Shown here piece by piece: positions 25,335 to 33,372 of a stretch of 64,000 bases of DNA. The notes below the pieces were generated by a model. That model had not been told where the DNA came from. It made no database searches and was given only the letters and a program-made list of their open reading frames with translations. This DNA is from DASZTV01 sp036267875 (GTDB taxonomy: Bacteria; Actinomycetota; Actinomycetes; JAFAQI01): the NCBI GenBank assembly GCA_036267875.1, contig DATAVE010000124.1:1-64000 (forward strand), written 5' to 3'. Position 1 is the first letter of the stretch, and every line of letters begins with the position of its first letter. The position numbers were made by a program, and so were the translations under genes.

Positions 25335-26692
25335 GTTCCCGAAGGTTCAGCCGTCTTCTCATGACATCAGGCGTTGCAACACTGGCCGTGATGGGGTTCG
25401 CGCCGATCGCTTCCGCTGCGGCCGCGGACTCGCTCACCGTCGCCGGCGGCGGCACCTACACCTACACGTTCAACCAGTCCCCGTCGATCCAGGCGACGGC
25501 GCAGCCAAACTGCCAGTTCCTCGGTAGTCCGGGCTCGGTCACCCTGACGGTCGACGGTCCTGGCGTCACCTCGTCCGATCTCGTCAGTCACGCTGGTAGC
25601 TGCAGCAAGTCGGTGTCGCTCAGCCCATCGGCCGCAGCGGTGAACACGGCTCATCCCGCGTGGAGCGGCGGCGCCATCCCGGCCGACAACGGCACTTACA
25701 CCGTCACGCTCGACAACCAGGGCCGCACGAAGTCAGCGACGTTCATCCTGTTGATCCCGCCGGCCAAGCCGACCGGGTTCACCGCTCAGCCGGCAGGCGG
25801 GACCTACGCAACGTTCTCCTGGTCACCAAACCCTGAGGCGGACATCGCCGGCTACGAGGTCATGGACTCGGCCGGCCAGATCCTTACCTCGCCGAGCAAC
25901 CCCTGCTCGGCTGGTACGTGCCTCGCAGGCCCGGTCGATGTCGGCGACTCGGCAGCGGGCAAGACCGAGCGGTTCTCCCTCGTCGCGATCCGCTCCTGCG
26001 GTGACGCGGCCTGCACCGGCGGCGACATTGCGAGCACTTCGGCCGACACCGCCGAAGCGACGTTCCCCGGCGCGCCGACTCCGACCCCGACGCCCACGAA
26101 GGCCCACGGCGGCGGCAAGACCGGCGGTAAAGGCAGTGGTAGCGGTTCCGGCAGTGGCGCTGGCTCGGGTAGCGGATCCGGCTCGGGTAGCGGCAGTGGC
26201 GCGGGTGCAGGCACGGGCGGCTCGTCTGCCAATGGCGGCGGTGCAATCACGCTGCACGGCGATGGCAGCTCGGTCGACCTGGGTCAGACCAACGGTGGCG
26301 GCGACGTCAACAACAGCCTGCCGCCTGCGGCGGGCGGAGCGGGTTCGCTGACCGTCCATCCGCCGTCGCTGCCCGGGGTCCAGACCACGACGCTCGGCTC
26401 CGGTGGCAAGGTCGGGAAGATCCACTACCCGGCGCCGGTCCTCGCCAACAAGAGCTCGTCGCAGAGCATCGCGCACGACATCAAGAGCGGCCTGAGCCTG
26501 CCACCGCTGTGGCGCGGCATTGCCGCAGCAGCGGTGCTCGTCTTGATTGCCGTGCACCTGCGTGCGTGGGTCTCGCGGACGGACGGTTTCTACGACGAGC
26601 CTGGCGCCCGGCCGATCTCTCGGCTGACCGCACCCTCCGGCGCGCCTTCCAGGCCGAAGGTCGACGGTCCGTTCGTCGAGCGCACCTTCTGA
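25331..26692 (+). CDS. Secreted Fn3-like surface protein with Gly/Ser stalk and C-terminal membrane anchor
   Basis: This 453-residue protein has a signal peptide (about 1-30, cleavage after ASA), an Ig-like N-terminal part, a fibronectin III-like domain (about 145-245, PAKPTGFTAQPAGGTYATFSW), a Pro-Thr stretch, and a Gly/Ser-rich stalk (about 255-305). A membrane segment follows near 395-413, and a basic/Pro-rich cytoplasmic tail ends the protein. I find no LPxTG or LAxTG sorting signal, so it is probably not the substrate of the sortase it is coupled to; it may be a membrane-held partner. I do not recognise a named homologue. Confidence 0.7.
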   Translation: MSSRRFSRLLMTSGVATLAVMGFAPIASAAAADSLTVAGGGTYTYTFNQSPSIQATAQPNCQFLGSPGSVTLTVDGPGVTSSDLVSHAGSCSKSVSLSPSAAAVNTAHPAWSGGAIPADNGTYTVTLDNQGRTKSATFILLIPPAKPTGFTAQPAGGTYATFSWSPNPEADIAGYEVMDSAGQILTSPSNPCSAGTCLAGPVDVGDSAAGKTERFSLVAIRSCGDAACTGGDIASTSADTAEATFPGAPTPTPTPTKAHGGGKTGGKGSGSGSGSGAGSGSGSGSGSGSGAGAGTGGSSANGGGAITLHGDGSSVDLGQTNGGGDVNNSLPPAAGGAGSLTVHPPSLPGVQTTTLGSGGKVGKIHYPAPVLANKSSSQSIAHDIKSGLSLPPLWRGIAAAAVLVLIAVHLRAWVSRTDGFYDEPGARPISRLTAPSGAPSRPKVDGPFVERTF

Positions 26693-26700
26693 CGTCGGCG

Positions 26701-28998
26701 TCAGGCCCAACAGGCGTCGACGACTGCGGTGAGCAGTCGGATCGCTCCGGGCTTGTCCAGCGGTTCGTTGCCGTTGCCGCATTTCGGTGACTGAACACAC
26801 GACGGGCACCCGGCCGCGCACTCGCAGCTGCCGATCGCATCGCGGGTCGCCGTGAGCCACTGCTGCGCGCGTTCGTAGGCGCGCTCCGCGAACCCCGCGC
26901 CGCCGGCGTGCCCGTCGTACACGAAGACTGTCGGTGCGCCGGTGTCCGGATGGTGCGCCGTCGACAGGCCGCCGATGTCCCATCGATCGCAGGTTGCGAC
27001 GAGTGGCAGCAGTCCGATCGAGGCGTGCTCGGCAGCGTGCGCCGCACCCGGCAGGCTGGCCAGGTCGAGTTCGGCCGTCGCGAGGATCTCCTCGTCGATC
27101 GTCCACCAGGTGGCTTGGGTTCGCAGATCGCGCGGCGGAAGGTCGAGTGGTTCCTCGCCGAGCACCTCACCGGACCCGAGCCGCCGACGCAGGAACGACA
27201 CGACCTGGTTCGTCACGTCGACCGTGCCGAGGTGAAGGGCTACGCCGGGAAACTGCGTCTGCAGCCGGGACTCGACGATCTGGATGTCGGTGATGTCGCG
27301 CGCGTGGGTGGTCCAGTCGGGGTTGGCCGGCTCGATCAGCGCGATCGAGTCGTCGAGATCGAGGTCGCGGACGATGTACGTCGATCCCTGGTGCAGGTAG
27401 ACGGCACCTTCGTGAACCATCACGTGCGACGTCGCGGCATCGACCGTGCCGAGCAACCGACCGGTCGCTGCTTCGCAGATCCGCACGGGCGGCCCGCCTG
27501 TGCCGCGCAGGTCGGCGAGATCCGTCGCGCGCTCGCGCGCGGTCCAGTACCAGCCGGTCGGCCGCCGCCGGAGCAGGCCCTGCGCGACGAGGGAGGCCAT
27601 GACTGCGGGCGCCGACGGCCCGAACGACGCCAGGTCCGCATCGGTGATCGGCAGCTCTGCGGCCGCAGCCGCAAGGTGCGGGCTGAGGACGTGCGGGTTG
27701 TCAGGGTCGAGGACCGCGGCCTCGACCGGCCTCCCGAACACCGCCGCCGGGTGATGGACCAGATAGGTGTCGAGCGGGTCGTCGCGCGCGATGAGTACCG
27801 CGAGTGCGTCGCGGCCATCGCGCCCAGCCCGGCCAGCCTGTTGCCACAGCGATGCATGCGTGCCGGGCCAGCCGGCGATCAGCACTGCGTCGAGCCCGCT
27901 GATATCGACACCGAGCTCGAGTGCATTCGTGCTCGCCAAGCCAAGTAGGTCGCCGTTGTGAAGCGCGCGCTCCAGGTCGCGCCGGTCCTCGGCGAGGTAA
28001 CCAGCGCGGTAGGCGGCCACCCGCTCGACTAGTTCGGGCACCGACTCCTCGAGTGCGCGTCGCGCGCCGAGTGAGACCGATTCGGCGGCCCGCCGAGAGC
28101 GGACGAACGCCACAGTCCGGGCTCCGCCGGCGACCAGGTCAGCGAGCAGTGTCGCGGCTTCCGTAGTGGCCGGTCGGCGCACTGGTGCGCCGTTCTCGCC
28201 CTTGCCTTCGGTGAGCGGTGGCTCCCAGAGCGCGATGTCCATCGCGCCCCGCGGCGAGCCGTCCTCGGTGACCTCGAACGCGGTGCATCCGGCCAGCCGG
28301 CGCGCCGTGGTGCCCGGATCGCTGACGGTCGCCGAGGCAAGGATGAAGACTGGGTCGGCGCCGTAGTGCTCGGCGAGGCGTCGCAACCGGCGCAGCACTT
28401 GTGCGACGTGAGACCCGAAGACGCCTCGGTAGTGGTGGCACTCGTCGACGACGACGAACCGCAGCTGTCGCATCACCCGCGCCCAGCGGGCGTGGGAGGG
28501 CAGCAACCCGTAATGGAGCATGTCCGGGTTCGTCAGCAGCACGTCGGCGTGACGCCGAGCCCAGTCGCGCTCCTCCATCTGGGTGTCGCCGTCGTACGTC
28601 GCAGCGCGTACGCGTGTCAGCCCCAGTTCGGCAATCGCCCGCAGCTGGTCTGCGGCGAGTGCCTTGGTGGGTGCCAGATAGATGGTGGTTCCGGTGCCGT
28701 CAGCCGAAGCGGTCAGCGCGGGGAGCAGGTAGCAGAGCGACTTGCCCGAGGCGGTTCCGGTGGACACCACGACCGACTCGCCGGCCCACGCAAGGTCGGC
28801 CGCCCGCGCCTGGTGAGTCCACGGCGAGGCCACCCCACGCGCCTTTAGTGCGACGACCAGCTCGGGGTCGGTCCACTCGGGCCAGGGGGCGTGCGATGCC
28901 GGCCGCGCGGCCAGGTGCTCGAGATGGGTGACGCGCTCGCCCCGCCCGCCCGGGCGACTACTGCTGGGAGGCAGCAGCAGATTCAGAGGCGTAACCAC
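26701..28998 (-). CDS. DEAD/DEAH-box helicase with DUF1998 Cys4 domain (MrfA/SftH-like)
   Basis: This 765-residue superfamily 2 helicase has motif I TGTASGKS, motif II DECH (VVVDECHHYRG), a motif VI-like QQAGRAGR, and a C-terminal DUF1998 domain with the Cys set CECAAGCPSCVQSPKC that binds zinc. MrfA-type helicases act in repair of crosslinks and other lesions. GTG 28998 is chosen by agreement with family N-termini (LNLLLPP...RVTHLEHLAARP); the open frame continues to 29190 over the next gene's start and that part was rejected. It is divergent from the bldG-like gene, an order shared with Streptomyces. Confidence 0.88.
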   Translation of the reverse strand: MVTPLNLLLPPSSSRPGGRGERVTHLEHLAARPASHAPWPEWTDPELVVALKARGVASPWTHQARAADLAWAGESVVVSTGTASGKSLCYLLPALTASADGTGTTIYLAPTKALAADQLRAIAELGLTRVRAATYDGDTQMEERDWARRHADVLLTNPDMLHYGLLPSHARWARVMRQLRFVVVDECHHYRGVFGSHVAQVLRRLRRLAEHYGADPVFILASATVSDPGTTARRLAGCTAFEVTEDGSPRGAMDIALWEPPLTEGKGENGAPVRRPATTEAATLLADLVAGGARTVAFVRSRRAAESVSLGARRALEESVPELVERVAAYRAGYLAEDRRDLERALHNGDLLGLASTNALELGVDISGLDAVLIAGWPGTHASLWQQAGRAGRDGRDALAVLIARDDPLDTYLVHHPAAVFGRPVEAAVLDPDNPHVLSPHLAAAAAELPITDADLASFGPSAPAVMASLVAQGLLRRRPTGWYWTARERATDLADLRGTGGPPVRICEAATGRLLGTVDAATSHVMVHEGAVYLHQGSTYIVRDLDLDDSIALIEPANPDWTTHARDITDIQIVESRLQTQFPGVALHLGTVDVTNQVVSFLRRRLGSGEVLGEEPLDLPPRDLRTQATWWTIDEEILATAELDLASLPGAAHAAEHASIGLLPLVATCDRWDIGGLSTAHHPDTGAPTVFVYDGHAGGAGFAERAYERAQQWLTATRDAIGSCECAAGCPSCVQSPKCGNGNEPLDKPGAIRLLTAVVDACWA

Positions 28999-29143
28999 GT
29001 TCAGCGAGTCTGCCAGCGGGGTATGACGCCGCAGCGAGCCGCGGTGGACGACCTCGGCAGCACTGACCGCGTGAGCGCGAGGTGATGGTTGGATGGTGGT
29101 GCACTGGAAGTTGCACCGTGACGATGCGCCGCTGGAGGCTGAC

Positions 29144-29494
29144 GTGGATCCCGACCTTTCGGTATCGGTCCGAGCTGAAGGGGACCGCACTGTCGTTGCG
29201 GTCAGCGGGGAGATCGACGTCTACACAGCCCCCAAGCTGCGTGAGCATCTGATCGATCTCGTCTCGAGCGGCCAGTACAAGCTGATCGTCGATCTTGAGG
29301 CTGTCGACTTTCTCGACTCGACAGGTCTTGGTGTTCTCGTCGGCGGGCTGAAGCGGGTTCGCACTCACGACGGGTCGCTGGATCTCGTGTGCAGCCAGGA
29401 TCGGATCCTGAAGATCTTCCGGATCACCGGGCTTACGAAGGTGTTCGCGATCCACGCGAGCATCGGCGAGGCACTTTCCGCCGCCGCGTCGTAG
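29144..29494 (+). CDS. bldG: STAS-domain anti-sigma factor antagonist (BldG-like)
   Basis: This 116-residue protein is a single STAS domain; the phosphorylation site is Ser59 in DFLDSTGLGVL, near Ser57 of Streptomyces BldG. In its dephosphorylated form it would bind an anti-sigma factor and free a sigma factor. Start: GTG 29144 with GGAGG five bases upstream; the ATG at 29093 would add 17 poorly fitting residues. The order helicase-bldG-anti-sigma gene-hppA-topA is that around S. coelicolor bldG, which is the reason for the symbol. Confidence 0.88.
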   Translation: MDPDLSVSVRAEGDRTVVAVSGEIDVYTAPKLREHLIDLVSSGQYKLIVDLEAVDFLDSTGLGVLVGGLKRVRTHDGSLDLVCSQDRILKIFRITGLTKVFAIHASIGEALSAAAS

Positions 29495-29506
29495 TCGGGA
29501 CGCCGA

Positions 29507-30001
29507 ATGGCGACCATTGAGCTGCGGTTCTCACCGCTGACAGCGCATGTCCGAACGGCGCGACTCATCGCGCTTGCTGTGGCGCGCCGGGCGAGGCTCG
29601 ACGAGGAGCTGTTGGACGAGGTGCGTCTCGCCGTGAGCGAGACGTGCTCACGCGCGGTGAGTGTCCACCTTGCCAAGGGTTACTCCGAACCGGTGCGGCT
29701 GCGTTTCTCCGACGACCACGCCCACTTCGCGATCGACGTCGTGAACCACGGCACGCTCGCCGACGACCCAACCCAGTCGATGGACCTCGTCGCTGCGTCG
29801 AGCCGAGCATTGGCCGATGACGCTCCAGCGTCGTCGAGCGGCGAGTGGGAGACCCTGCCGCCGGGGTTCGGCCTGGCAGTGGTGAGTGGGCTCGTCGAGG
29901 AGCTGATCGTCACCAGCGAGGGCGACGAGACGACCGTCAAGATGCGTTGGCCGGTGATCTCCGCGGGCACCGCGGCACTGAACGAGCTCAGCGCCTCGTA
30001 G
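29507..30001 (+). CDS. Anti-sigma regulatory factor, RsbW-like (ApgA position)
   Basis: This 164-residue protein has a GHKL/HATPase_c-like fold (EVRLAVSETCSRAV, then VVNHG and PPGFGLAVVSGLVEEL). In the usual N-box an Asn follows the Glu by four residues; here the stretch reads SETCSRAV with no Asn, so ATP binding or kinase action may be lost. It starts 12 bases after the bldG-like gene and is probably its partner, in the position of Streptomyces ApgA. The sigma factor it controls is not encoded next to it. Confidence 0.8.
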   Translation: MATIELRFSPLTAHVRTARLIALAVARRARLDEELLDEVRLAVSETCSRAVSVHLAKGYSEPVRLRFSDDHAHFAIDVVNHGTLADDPTQSMDLVAASSRALADDAPASSSGEWETLPPGFGLAVVSGLVEELIVTSEGDETTVKMRWPVISAGTAALNELSAS

Positions 30002-30008
30002 CCAGTCC

Positions 30009-30060
30009 CAGGTGACGGGCATCTGACGCCCTTTCAGGTTCAGGCGGGGCGCGTCACCTG
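30009..30060 (+). terminator. Hairpin after the bldG operon
   Basis: CAGGTGACG (30009-30017) pairs exactly with CGTCACCTG (30052-30060), with smaller GC-rich pairs inside the 34-base loop. It begins 8 bases after the anti-sigma stop. Termination of that operon is the simplest use; there is no U-run. Confidence 0.4.
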
Positions 30061-30077
30061 AGCGGCTGTGCGCCTAC

Positions 30078-30083
30078 TACAAT
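30078..30083 (+). promoter_or_regulatory. -10 box upstream of hppA
   Basis: TACAAT is a near-consensus -10 element about 90 bases before the hppA start. No clear -35 box is visible at 17-18 bases. The mRNA would have an untranslated leader of about 84 bases. Confidence 0.45.
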
Positions 30084-30173
30084 CCACGCGCTGCTACTCG
30101 CGCGTCCGTTTCCTACGCATTTGTGCCCGGGATCGGATGCCTCACGCCAATGTCGTCGATCCGAAGGACGCTG

Positions 30174-32702
30174 ATGTCGCCCTCCGCCCTCGTACCTCGG
30201 GCTGCCCTCCACCCCACGCTCGCCACGACCAGTGCGGCGCTCTCGCACAAGGACCTCGAGCTCGTCACCATCGTCGGCGCCGTGGCCCTCGTCGCTCTCG
30301 TCGTATCGGCGATCTTCGCCCGCGAGGTGCTCGCGTTCGACCAGGGCACGCCGCGGATGCAGGAGATCTCCAAGGCGGTCCAGGAAGGCGCGAGCGCCTA
30401 CCTGCGACGCCAGTTCACGACCCTGGCGCCCTTTGCCGTCATCATCTTCGGCCTCCTCTTCATTCTTCCGGCAGACACAACCGGCGCCCGAGTCGGTCGC
30501 TCGGTGTTCTTCCTCGTCGGCGCGATCTTCTCCGCGTTCGTCGGCTTCGCGGGCATGACGCTCGCAACTCGCGCAAACGTGCGGACCGCTGCCGCGGCGC
30601 AACAGTCGGGCGCCAAGCGCGCCACGCGAGTGGCGTTCCGCTCGGGTGGCACTGTCGGCATGCTTACGGTCGGCCTGGGCCTGCTCGGTGCCAGCGTCGT
30701 GACGCTGATGTTCAAGACGCACGCCCCGCAGGTGCTCGAGGGCTTCGGCTTCGGCGCGGCACTGCTCGCGATGTTCATGCGTGTCGGTGGCGGCATCTTC
30801 ACCAAGGCCGCTGACGTCGGCGCCGACCTCGTCGGCAAGGTCGAGCAAGGCATCCCCGAGGACGACCCGCGCAACGCCGCGACGATCGCCGACAACGTCG
30901 GTGACAACGTCGGCGACTGCGCCGGCATGGCAGCCGACCTCTTCGAGTCCTACGCCGTGACCCTGGTCGCGTCGTTGCTGCTCGGCAAGGTCGCTTTCGG
31001 CAGCGATGGCCTGGTCTTCCCCCTTCTCATCCCGGCAATCGGTGTCCTCACCGCCATCATCGGCGTGCTCGTCACGGCTCCGCGTGATGGTGACCGGACC
31101 GGCCTTACAGCCATCAACCGCGGCTTCTTCATCTCTGCCTTTGTCTCGGCAGGCCTCGTCGCCGTCGTCACGTTCCTCTTCCTGCCCTCGTCGTACTCGA
31201 GCTTCGGTACGCACGGCGGTGAGCTGGATGTCGCGTCGCTTCCCGGGAACCCGCGCGTCATGGCGTTCCTCGCAGTGCTCGTCGGCCTCGTGCTGGCCAG
31301 TGCGATCCAGGTCATGACCGGCTACTTCACCGAGGTCGACCGCAAGCCGGTCCAGGAGATCGGCAAGGCCACTCAGACCGGTCCCGCGACCGTCATCCTC
31401 GCGGGAATCTCGATCGGTCTGGAGTCTGCGGTCTACTCCGCGATCCTGATCGGTGCCGCGGTCTATGTCGCGTTCCTGCTCGGTCATGGCGTTGTGGTGC
31501 TGTCGCTGTTCGCAGTCGCGCTGGCCGGCACCGGTCTGCTGACTACGGTCGGCGTCATCGTCGCCATGGACACCTTCGGTCCGATCTCGGACAACGCCCA
31601 GGGCGTCGCGGAGATGTCCGGCGAGATCTCTCCGGAGGGCGCCGAGGTGCTCACCGCACTCGACGCGGTCGGCAATACGACGAAGGCGATCACCAAGGGC
31701 ATCGCGATCGCGACCGCCGTGTTGGCAGCAACCGCGCTGTTCGGTTCCTTCGCGACATCGGTGCGGACGGTCAAGCTCCAGCAGAACTCGCACTTCGTCT
31801 TCTCGCTGGCGGTCGACAAGCCGAACGTGCTGTTCGGCCTGATCATCGGTGCCTCGGTCGTGTTCCTCTTCTCCGGTCTCGCGATCAGCGCTGTGGCGCG
31901 GGCCGCGGGTCGGGTCGTCATCGAGGTCCGCGACCAGTTCCGCAACAACCCGGGGATCATGGACGGCACGGTCCGTCCGGACTACGCCCGCGTCGTCGAC
32001 ATCTGCACCAAGGACTCGCTGCGTGAGCTCGCGACACCGGGCCTGCTGGCGGTGCTCGCGCCGATTGCGACCGGCTTCTGGCTCGGCTGGGAACCGCTCG
32101 GCGCCTACCTCGCCGGCGCTATCGCGGCGGGTGTGCTCATGGCGATCTTCCTGGCCAACTCCGGTGGTGCCTGGGACAACGCGAAGAAGCTCATCGAGGA
32201 CGGCAACTACGGCGGCAAGGGCTCGCAGGCGCACGAGGCGGCCATCATCGGCGACACCGTCGGTGACCCGTTCAAGGACACTGCCGGTCCCGCTCTCAAC
32301 CCGCTGATCAAGGTCATGAACCTGGTCGCGCTGCTTATCGCGCCGACGGTCGTTAAGTACGGCGTGCACGGCCCGCACCAGAACACCGCGGTCCGGGTTG
32401 TCGTCGGCGTGCTGTCGGTCGGCCTGATCGTGGTCGCGGTCATCATCAGCAAGCGCCGAGTCGTCGACATGGCCGGCAGCCCGGCAACGCCGGCAACCGG
32501 CCCGGCGGCAACCGTGGCGACGGTGTCCGCGCCGGTGACGGTCGTTGCGTCGCCCGCCAAGAAGGCAGTCGCCAAGCGCGCGCCTGCCCAGAAGACCGCG
32601 CCTGCCAGAACAGCGGCCAAGAAGGCCGCTGCTCCTGCCAAGAAGACGGTCGCGAAGAAGGCGCCTGCCAAGAAGGTTGCTGCGAAGAAGGCTGCGCGCT
32701 GA
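30174..32702 (+). CDS. hppA: Proton-pumping membrane pyrophosphatase (K+-independent type)
   Basis: This 842-residue pump hydrolyses pyrophosphate and moves H+ across the membrane. The substrate site DVGADLVGK starts at Asp214 and is followed by DDPRNAATIADNVGDNVGDC. GNTTKAITKG at 500-509 has Lys504 where K+-dependent enzymes have Ala, so it should be K+-independent. About 16 membrane segments are expected. Residues 793-842 form an unusual Lys/Ala/Pro tail (AKKxxAPAKK type), like that of histone H1-like proteins. Start: ATG 30174 after AAGGA; an upstream Met frame (30123) lacks such a site. A strong terminator follows. Confidence 0.95.
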   Translation: MSPSALVPRAALHPTLATTSAALSHKDLELVTIVGAVALVALVVSAIFAREVLAFDQGTPRMQEISKAVQEGASAYLRRQFTTLAPFAVIIFGLLFILPADTTGARVGRSVFFLVGAIFSAFVGFAGMTLATRANVRTAAAAQQSGAKRATRVAFRSGGTVGMLTVGLGLLGASVVTLMFKTHAPQVLEGFGFGAALLAMFMRVGGGIFTKAADVGADLVGKVEQGIPEDDPRNAATIADNVGDNVGDCAGMAADLFESYAVTLVASLLLGKVAFGSDGLVFPLLIPAIGVLTAIIGVLVTAPRDGDRTGLTAINRGFFISAFVSAGLVAVVTFLFLPSSYSSFGTHGGELDVASLPGNPRVMAFLAVLVGLVLASAIQVMTGYFTEVDRKPVQEIGKATQTGPATVILAGISIGLESAVYSAILIGAAVYVAFLLGHGVVVLSLFAVALAGTGLLTTVGVIVAMDTFGPISDNAQGVAEMSGEISPEGAEVLTALDAVGNTTKAITKGIAIATAVLAATALFGSFATSVRTVKLQQNSHFVFSLAVDKPNVLFGLIIGASVVFLFSGLAISAVARAAGRVVIEVRDQFRNNPGIMDGTVRPDYARVVDICTKDSLRELATPGLLAVLAPIATGFWLGWEPLGAYLAGAIAAGVLMAIFLANSGGAWDNAKKLIEDGNYGGKGSQAHEAAIIGDTVGDPFKDTAGPALNPLIKVMNLVALLIAPTVVKYGVHGPHQNTAVRVVVGVLSVGLIVVAVIISKRRVVDMAGSPATPATGPAATVATVSAPVTVVASPAKKAVAKRAPAQKTAPARTAAKKAAAPAKKTVAKKAPAKKVAAKKAAR

Positions 32703-32718
32703 CGCTCAGCGTTAACGG

Positions 32719-32754
32719 AAAGGGCGCCCCGGCTGGGGCGCCCTTTCTTGTTTT
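32719..32754 (+). terminator. Intrinsic terminator after hppA
   Basis: AAAGGGCGCCCC (32719-32730) and its perfect complement (32735-32746) enclose a GGCT loop; CTTGTTTT follows. This is the clearest Rho-independent terminator of the window. Confidence 0.92.
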
Positions 32755-32772
32755 GCGTGCATCATCAATGAG

Positions 32773-33348
32773 ATGAGCCAGCTCTCGCTGTTCGGCGCGA
32801 TGGCGCGCGAGCCCGCGCTCGTCGACATCGAGGGGCTGCTCGCGGGCAACGGCCAGGTGGTCCGTCGCGCCGATGCGGCGCGGGTCTCCGTCGTCGTCGC
32901 CGAGGACTGGCGAATCGACGCATTGATCAACGAGATGCGCTCTGCGTTCGGGTTGCAGGCCGAGGTCGGGCCCGCCGAGGCGGGCATGACGGTGGGAACG
33001 CCATGGCTAGCCGAGCTGCGCTCGACGGCTGATGCCTGGTTCCGCGGTGCAGTGAAATGCCCGCCCGCTGGGTGGGTGCTGGACGGCTCCCGCCTGCGCT
33101 GGTGGTGTCTCGCGTCCGGCTCCTCGTCGGGCGGCATGTATAGCCTGGCGCTCGGTGCGAACGATGAACATGGCTGGCTCGCAGTCGGGTCTGCCTTGTC
33201 CGCCGTCGGAGTGCCCGGCGTTCTCGTCGGGCCGCGGGCCGACGGTCCGGCGTACCGAATCGTGGGCCGGCGGCGGCTCACGCGGCTCGTCGAGCTGATC
33301 GGCGACCGACCGGACGGCGTCCCCGAGGATGCATGGCCGCAACCATGA
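32773..33348 (+). CDS. Conserved actinobacterial protein of unknown function
   Basis: This 191-residue soluble protein has no motif I recognise. It begins MSQLSLFGAM and contains RISVVV-like strands (ARVSVVVAEDWRIDALINEM), a Trp-rich centre (LRWWCLASG) and a C-terminal VGRRRLTRLVELIG. A protein of similar size lies just before topA in mycobacteria (Rv3647c, from memory), so it is part of a conserved neighbourhood and may act with DNA. It stands between the hppA terminator and topA; 24 bases separate it from topA, so the two may share a transcript. Confidence 0.7.
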   Translation: MSQLSLFGAMAREPALVDIEGLLAGNGQVVRRADAARVSVVVAEDWRIDALINEMRSAFGLQAEVGPAEAGMTVGTPWLAELRSTADAWFRGAVKCPPAGWVLDGSRLRWWCLASGSSSGGMYSLALGANDEHGWLAVGSALSAVGVPGVLVGPRADGPAYRIVGRRRLTRLVELIGDRPDGVPEDAWPQP

Positions 33349-33372
33349 ACAAGCGAATGAAAGAGGACAGAC

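Noticed and set aside
26100..26240. Tandem DNA repeat as a separate element
   Set aside because: The repeat is the coding sequence for the Gly/Ser stalk and is in frame.
25823..27106. 427-residue minus-strand open frame
   Set aside because: It is opposite the surface-protein gene and overlaps the helicase gene in another frame; composition is Arg-rich and repetitive.
30054..32378. 774-residue open frame on the minus strand
   Set aside because: It is antisense to hppA, rich in Asp/Arg/Gly/His and without any domain; a shadow of high-GC codon use.
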